DNA from: Pedobacter sp. Leaf41
GTDB lineage: Bacteria > Bacteroidota > Bacteroidia > Sphingobacteriales > Sphingobacteriaceae
Assembly (NCBI RefSeq): GCF_001422545.1
Contig: NZ_LMLE01000001.1
Span: 928,127 to 992,126, forward strand
Reading direction: 5' to 3'
Length of the DNA stretch: 64,000 nt
Shown here: in pieces, positions 62,201 through 64,000 of the stretch
How positions within the stretch are numbered: the stretch's first letter is position 1
Layout of the letters: every line of letters begins with the position of its first letter
Program-made: the position numbers and the translations under genes
The notes under the pieces: model-generated
What the model was told of the DNA's origin: nothing
The model's input: the letters and a program-made list of their open reading frames with translations, nothing else
The model's database searches: none

Positions 62201-63704
62201 CGAAGATTTAGCGCAGCTGATTTATGATTTGAAAAATGCCAATCGTGCTGCCAGAATCAATGTTAAATTGGTATCTAAAGCTGGAGTTGGAACCATTGCT
62301 GCAGGTGTAGCTAAAGCACATGCTGATGTTATTTTGGTTTCAGGTTTTGATGGGGGTACAGGTGCATCGCCATTAACTTCTATTCAACATGCTGGCTTAC
62401 CTTGGGAACTTGGTTTGGCAGAAGCGCACCAGACTTTGGTTAAAAACAGATTGCGTAACCGCATCGTTCTGCAAACTGATGGACAACTAAAAACAGGTAG
62501 AGATATTGCTATTGCAGCTTTGTTAGGTGCTGAAGAATGGGGTGTAGCTACCGCTGCCTTGGTTACTGCTGGTTGTATCATGATGCGTAAATGCCATTTA
62601 AATACTTGCCCGGTTGGTGTGGCGACACAAGACCCGGAGTTAAGAAAATTATTTAGTGGTGATGCAGCGCACGTAGTGAATCTTTTCCATTTCCTCGCTG
62701 AAGAATTACGTGAGATTATGGCTGAACTTGGTTTCAGAACCATTCATGAAATGATTGGACAAGCCGATATTTTAAAGGTTAGGGAATTACCAGAAGAAGA
62801 TTGGAAATTAAAGTATCTAGATCTTTCCGCAGTTCTTTTTAAAGCGGAAGATAATGGATTGCCTTTATTCAATACTGAAGAGCAGGATCATGGTTTAACA
62901 CACGTTTTAGATCATCAATTAATAGCGGCTGCACAACCTGCAATTACCAATAATGAGCCTGTTTTTGCGAGCTTTAACGTGAAAAATACTGATCGTTCAT
63001 TAGGAACTATGTTATCTAACGAGATTTCTAAAGTACATTTGGGAGCAGGTTTGCCGCCCGATACCATCAACTTCAAGTTTGTAGGTTCGGCAGGACAAAG
63101 TTTCGGTGCATTTAATACCCGGGGAGTTACATTATCTTTAGAAGGTGAAGCAAATGACTACGTGGGTAAAGGTTTGTCTGGTGCTCGTTTAGCCATTTAT
63201 CCTTTTTCAAATTCAACTTTCATTCCAGAGCAAAATATCATCATTGGTAACGTAGCGCTTTATGGTGCAACTTCTGGTGAGTTGTTCGCCCGTGGTAAAG
63301 CTGGTGAGCGTTTCGCAGTTCGTAATTCGGGTGCTACCGCAGTTGTAGAAGGCGTTGGAGATCACGGTTGTGAATACATGACAGGTGGTGAAGTGCTGAT
63401 TCTTGGTGATACTGGAAGTAATTTTGCGGCGGGAATGAGCGGAGGTGTGGCTTGGGTATATGATGCCAAAGGAACTTTTGCCCGTAAATGCAATAAAGAA
63501 ATGGTCGATCTTGACCCCTTACAAACTGAAGATGAACAACGAATTCTCGCTTTACTTAAAACGCATATCCGTTTGACTGATAGTAAAGTAGCCGAATTTA
63601 TCTTAAGCGATTGGAAAACACAGTCCAATCATTTTGTAAAGGTATTCCCTAAAGAATACAAAGCAGTTTTAGCAAAACGTAATCAACAAGTAAAAACACA
63701 CTAA
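59205..63704 (+). CDS. gltB: Glutamate synthase large subunit
   Basis: A 1499-residue GOGAT large subunit that makes glutamate from glutamine and 2-oxoglutarate. I chose ATG 59205 because cleavage of a 16-residue propeptide then exposes C17 (CGIGFVA), the N-terminal nucleophile of the class II amidotransferase. The glutaminase domain is about 17-430, the central domain about 450-770, the FMN/synthase domain about 810-1210 with GGKSNTGEGGED and the 3Fe-4S motif C-x5-C-x4-C (CIMMRKCHLNTC), and the C-terminal beta-helix about 1220-1499. gltD starts 3 bases after the stop. Confidence 0.97.
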   Translation: MEPNSGLYDAQFEHDACGIGFVAHVKGRKSHQIISDALTILENLDHRGACGAEPNTGDGAGIMIQIPHEFFYDECLKAGFSLPETNNYGVGQLFMPKDIRSREECRELIYRAAEKLGLEILGFRKVDVDTTDIGNMALSVEPEIEQVFIGRPYTVNPGADFERKLYIFKNYLIKLIVNTVHGGKDFYIVSLSAQTIIYKGQLTSLQVRTYFNDLSDKRVVSALGLVHSRFATNTFPSWRLAQPFRFIAHNGEINTLQGNLNWFRAGVKSFASAYFTPEELDMLLPVIDETNSDSGCLDNVIELLLHAGRTLPHVLMMLVPEAWDGNEDMDPVKRAFYEFHATLMEPWDGPAAIAFTDGKLIGATLDRNGLRPSRYAITSDDRVIMGSEAGALAIDQSTIIEKGRLTPGKMFVVDMEQGRIISDEEIKTQVCSKSPYADWINQYQIRLEELPEPRVMFTGLSEESIFKYQQVFGYSREDIDLLLKPMAVEAKEPIGSMGTDTPLAILSKRPQHLSNYFKQLFAQVTNPPIDPIREKVVMSLASFMGSNGNLLEENPLQSHCVAIKHPILTNQELEKLRSIDTGVFQAKTLQTYFRADGKPGAMAKALDRLCRYAVDAVEDGFQVIVLTDRAIDSEHAAMPSLLAVSAVHHHLIRKGYRGAVGIVIEGGDIWEVHHFATLLGFGVTAINPYLALETINGFQEESGLSAEQLTKNYIYAVNSGLLKIFSKMGISTLQSYQGAQIFEILGLNKQVVNTYFTGAVSRIGGLGLDEIAKETLIKHHRSFGPATQTENLLPAGGTYKFRRRGEAHLFNPQTIHLLQNATRKNDYNIFKQYSKLVNEQTQQAYTIRGLFDFNYTRPSVPLNEVESTEAILKRFATGAMSFGSISHEAHSTLAIAMNRIGGKSNTGEGGEDEMRYTKMENGDSMRSAIKQVASARFGVTSYYLTNADELQIKMAQGAKPGEGGQLPGHKVDDWIAKVRHSTPGVGLISPPPHHDIYSIEDLAQLIYDLKNANRAARINVKLVSKAGVGTIAAGVAKAHADVILVSGFDGGTGASPLTSIQHAGLPWELGLAEAHQTLVKNRLRNRIVLQTDGQLKTGRDIAIAALLGAEEWGVATAALVTAGCIMMRKCHLNTCPVGVATQDPELRKLFSGDAAHVVNLFHFLAEELREIMAELGFRTIHEMIGQADILKVRELPEEDWKLKYLDLSAVLFKAEDNGLPLFNTEEQDHGLTHVLDHQLIAAAQPAITNNEPVFASFNVKNTDRSLGTMLSNEISKVHLGAGLPPDTINFKFVGSAGQSFGAFNTRGVTLSLEGEANDYVGKGLSGARLAIYPFSNSTFIPEQNIIIGNVALYGATSGELFARGKAGERFAVRNSGATAVVEGVGDHGCEYMTGGEVLILGDTGSNFAAGMSGGVAWVYDAKGTFARKCNKEMVDLDPLQTEDEQRILALLKTHIRLTDSKVAEFILSDWKTQSNHFVKVFPKEYKAVLAKRNQQVKTH

Positions 63705-63707
63705 GCC

Positions 63708-64000
63708 ATGGGAAAAGTAACAGGATTTCAAGAATACGATAGAGTTGCGCCCACAAGAGAAGAGGCTAAAACTCGTGTAAAACATTATGGGGAATTTTTA
63801 AATGAATTACCCGCACAAGAATTAAACAATCAAGCTGCCCGTTGTATGGATTGCGGCGTTCCGTTTTGCCAATCAGGTTGTCCCCTGGGTAATGTGATTC
63901 CAGAATTTAACGATGCCGTTTATCAAGGTAAATGGGAGCAGGCAGCGGAAATTTTATTAAGCACTAACAATTTCCCTGAATTCACCGGTCGAATTTGTCC
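63708..64000 (+). CDS. gltD: Glutamate synthase small subunit, 5' part
   Basis: The first 97 codons of GltD, cut by the window edge. The N-terminal 4Fe-4S region [17 protein letters not shown] and [15 protein letters not shown] are typical. It oxidises NADPH and passes electrons to gltB through FeS clusters and FAD. It is translated from the same transcript as gltB, with a 3-base gap. Confidence 0.96.
   Translation, partial: MGKVTGFQEYDRVAPTREEAKTRVKHYGEFLNELPAQELNNQAARCMDCGVPFCQSGCPLGNVIPEFNDAVYQGKWEQAAEILLSTNNFPEFTGRIC

Noticed and set aside
62384..62743. Minus-strand frame of 119 codons inside gltB
   Set aside because: It is the reverse reading of a highly conserved coding region and has no independent signals.
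1..64000. CRISPR arrays, defence islands, prophages, insertion sequences, tRNA or rRNA genes
   Set aside because: No regularly spaced repeats, Cas, integrase, transposase or phage structural genes were found. No cloverleaf or rRNA sequence was recognised in the gaps. Ku, RecQ and the dead toxin-antitoxin pair are too dispersed to be a defence system.

Overview
The window reads as chromosomal DNA of a member of the Bacteroidota, most likely family Sphingobacteriaceae (Pedobacter-like). This rests on the low GC content, promoters of the TTTG-N18-TAnnTTTG type rather than E. coli type, almost no Shine-Dalgarno sequences, many T-rich hairpin terminators, and typical families (HmuY/TonB pair, DUF3667, DUF4185, DUF3347, DUF5995, DUF6526, GH130, GH109, DUF6364/PIN). 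The genus is an inference. Most of the window is ordinary core chromosome. I see no prophage, integrase, transposase, CRISPR array, rRNA or tRNA.

Layout. 1-11.6 kb: mixed accessory genes (DUF4185 secreted protein, metallophosphoesterase, GAF histidine kinase, a GH130 enzyme convergent with a GT4/glycosidase-like fusion, Ku, a lipoprotein esterase, a SpoIIAA-like protein, a lysine-rich peptide, MscS). 11.6-15.4 kb: a red-light sensing cluster with a response regulator, bacteriophytochrome, second response regulator and biliverdin-producing heme oxygenase. 15.6-20 kb: a histone H1-like protein, then a heme/iron uptake unit (HmuY remnant, HmuY, TonB receptor) divergent from an AraC regulator. 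20-26 kb: LacI regulator with GH109-like oxidoreductase, MBL hydrolase, and a homing-endonuclease-like protein coupled to miaA. 26-38 kb: two OmpX-like barrels, DUF3347 lipoprotein, citrate synthase, DUF3667, nucleoside permease, bifunctional nuclease with ETF, TPR, chromate transporter, DnaB. 38.5-49.5 kb: rlmB, a broken DUF5995 gene, envelope sugar genes (manC, kdsD, kdsA), recQ, DUF2071, an OmpA-type protein, queE, a Rieske protein. 49.5-50.3 kb: a decayed toxin-antitoxin operon. 50.3-64 kb: folD, lepA, a thioesterase, hsp20, a conserved unknown, an S66 peptidase, gmhB, a transaldolase-like aldolase, SRP RNA, and gltB/gltD running off the end.

How genes work together. Heme brought in by HmuY/TonB could feed the heme oxygenase, whose biliverdin would be the chromophore of the phytochrome a few kb away. 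kdsD, kdsA, manC and gmhB supply Kdo, GDP-mannose and heptose for the envelope. gltB/gltD form glutamate synthase, and etfA/etfB form an electron-transfer flavoprotein.

The most useful hidden items are: four decayed reading frames (a DUF6364 antitoxin and PIN toxin with about four frameshifts and a lost catalytic Asp; a DUF5995 gene with one in-frame TAA; a frameshifted HmuY tail); a minus-strand SRP RNA whose 5' end calibrates the promoter geometry and suggests leaderless mRNAs for dnaB and the conserved unknown at 54510; a pair of CAAACGTTTG operators flanking lacI; and a family of degenerate purine-arm/pyrimidine-arm intergenic elements.
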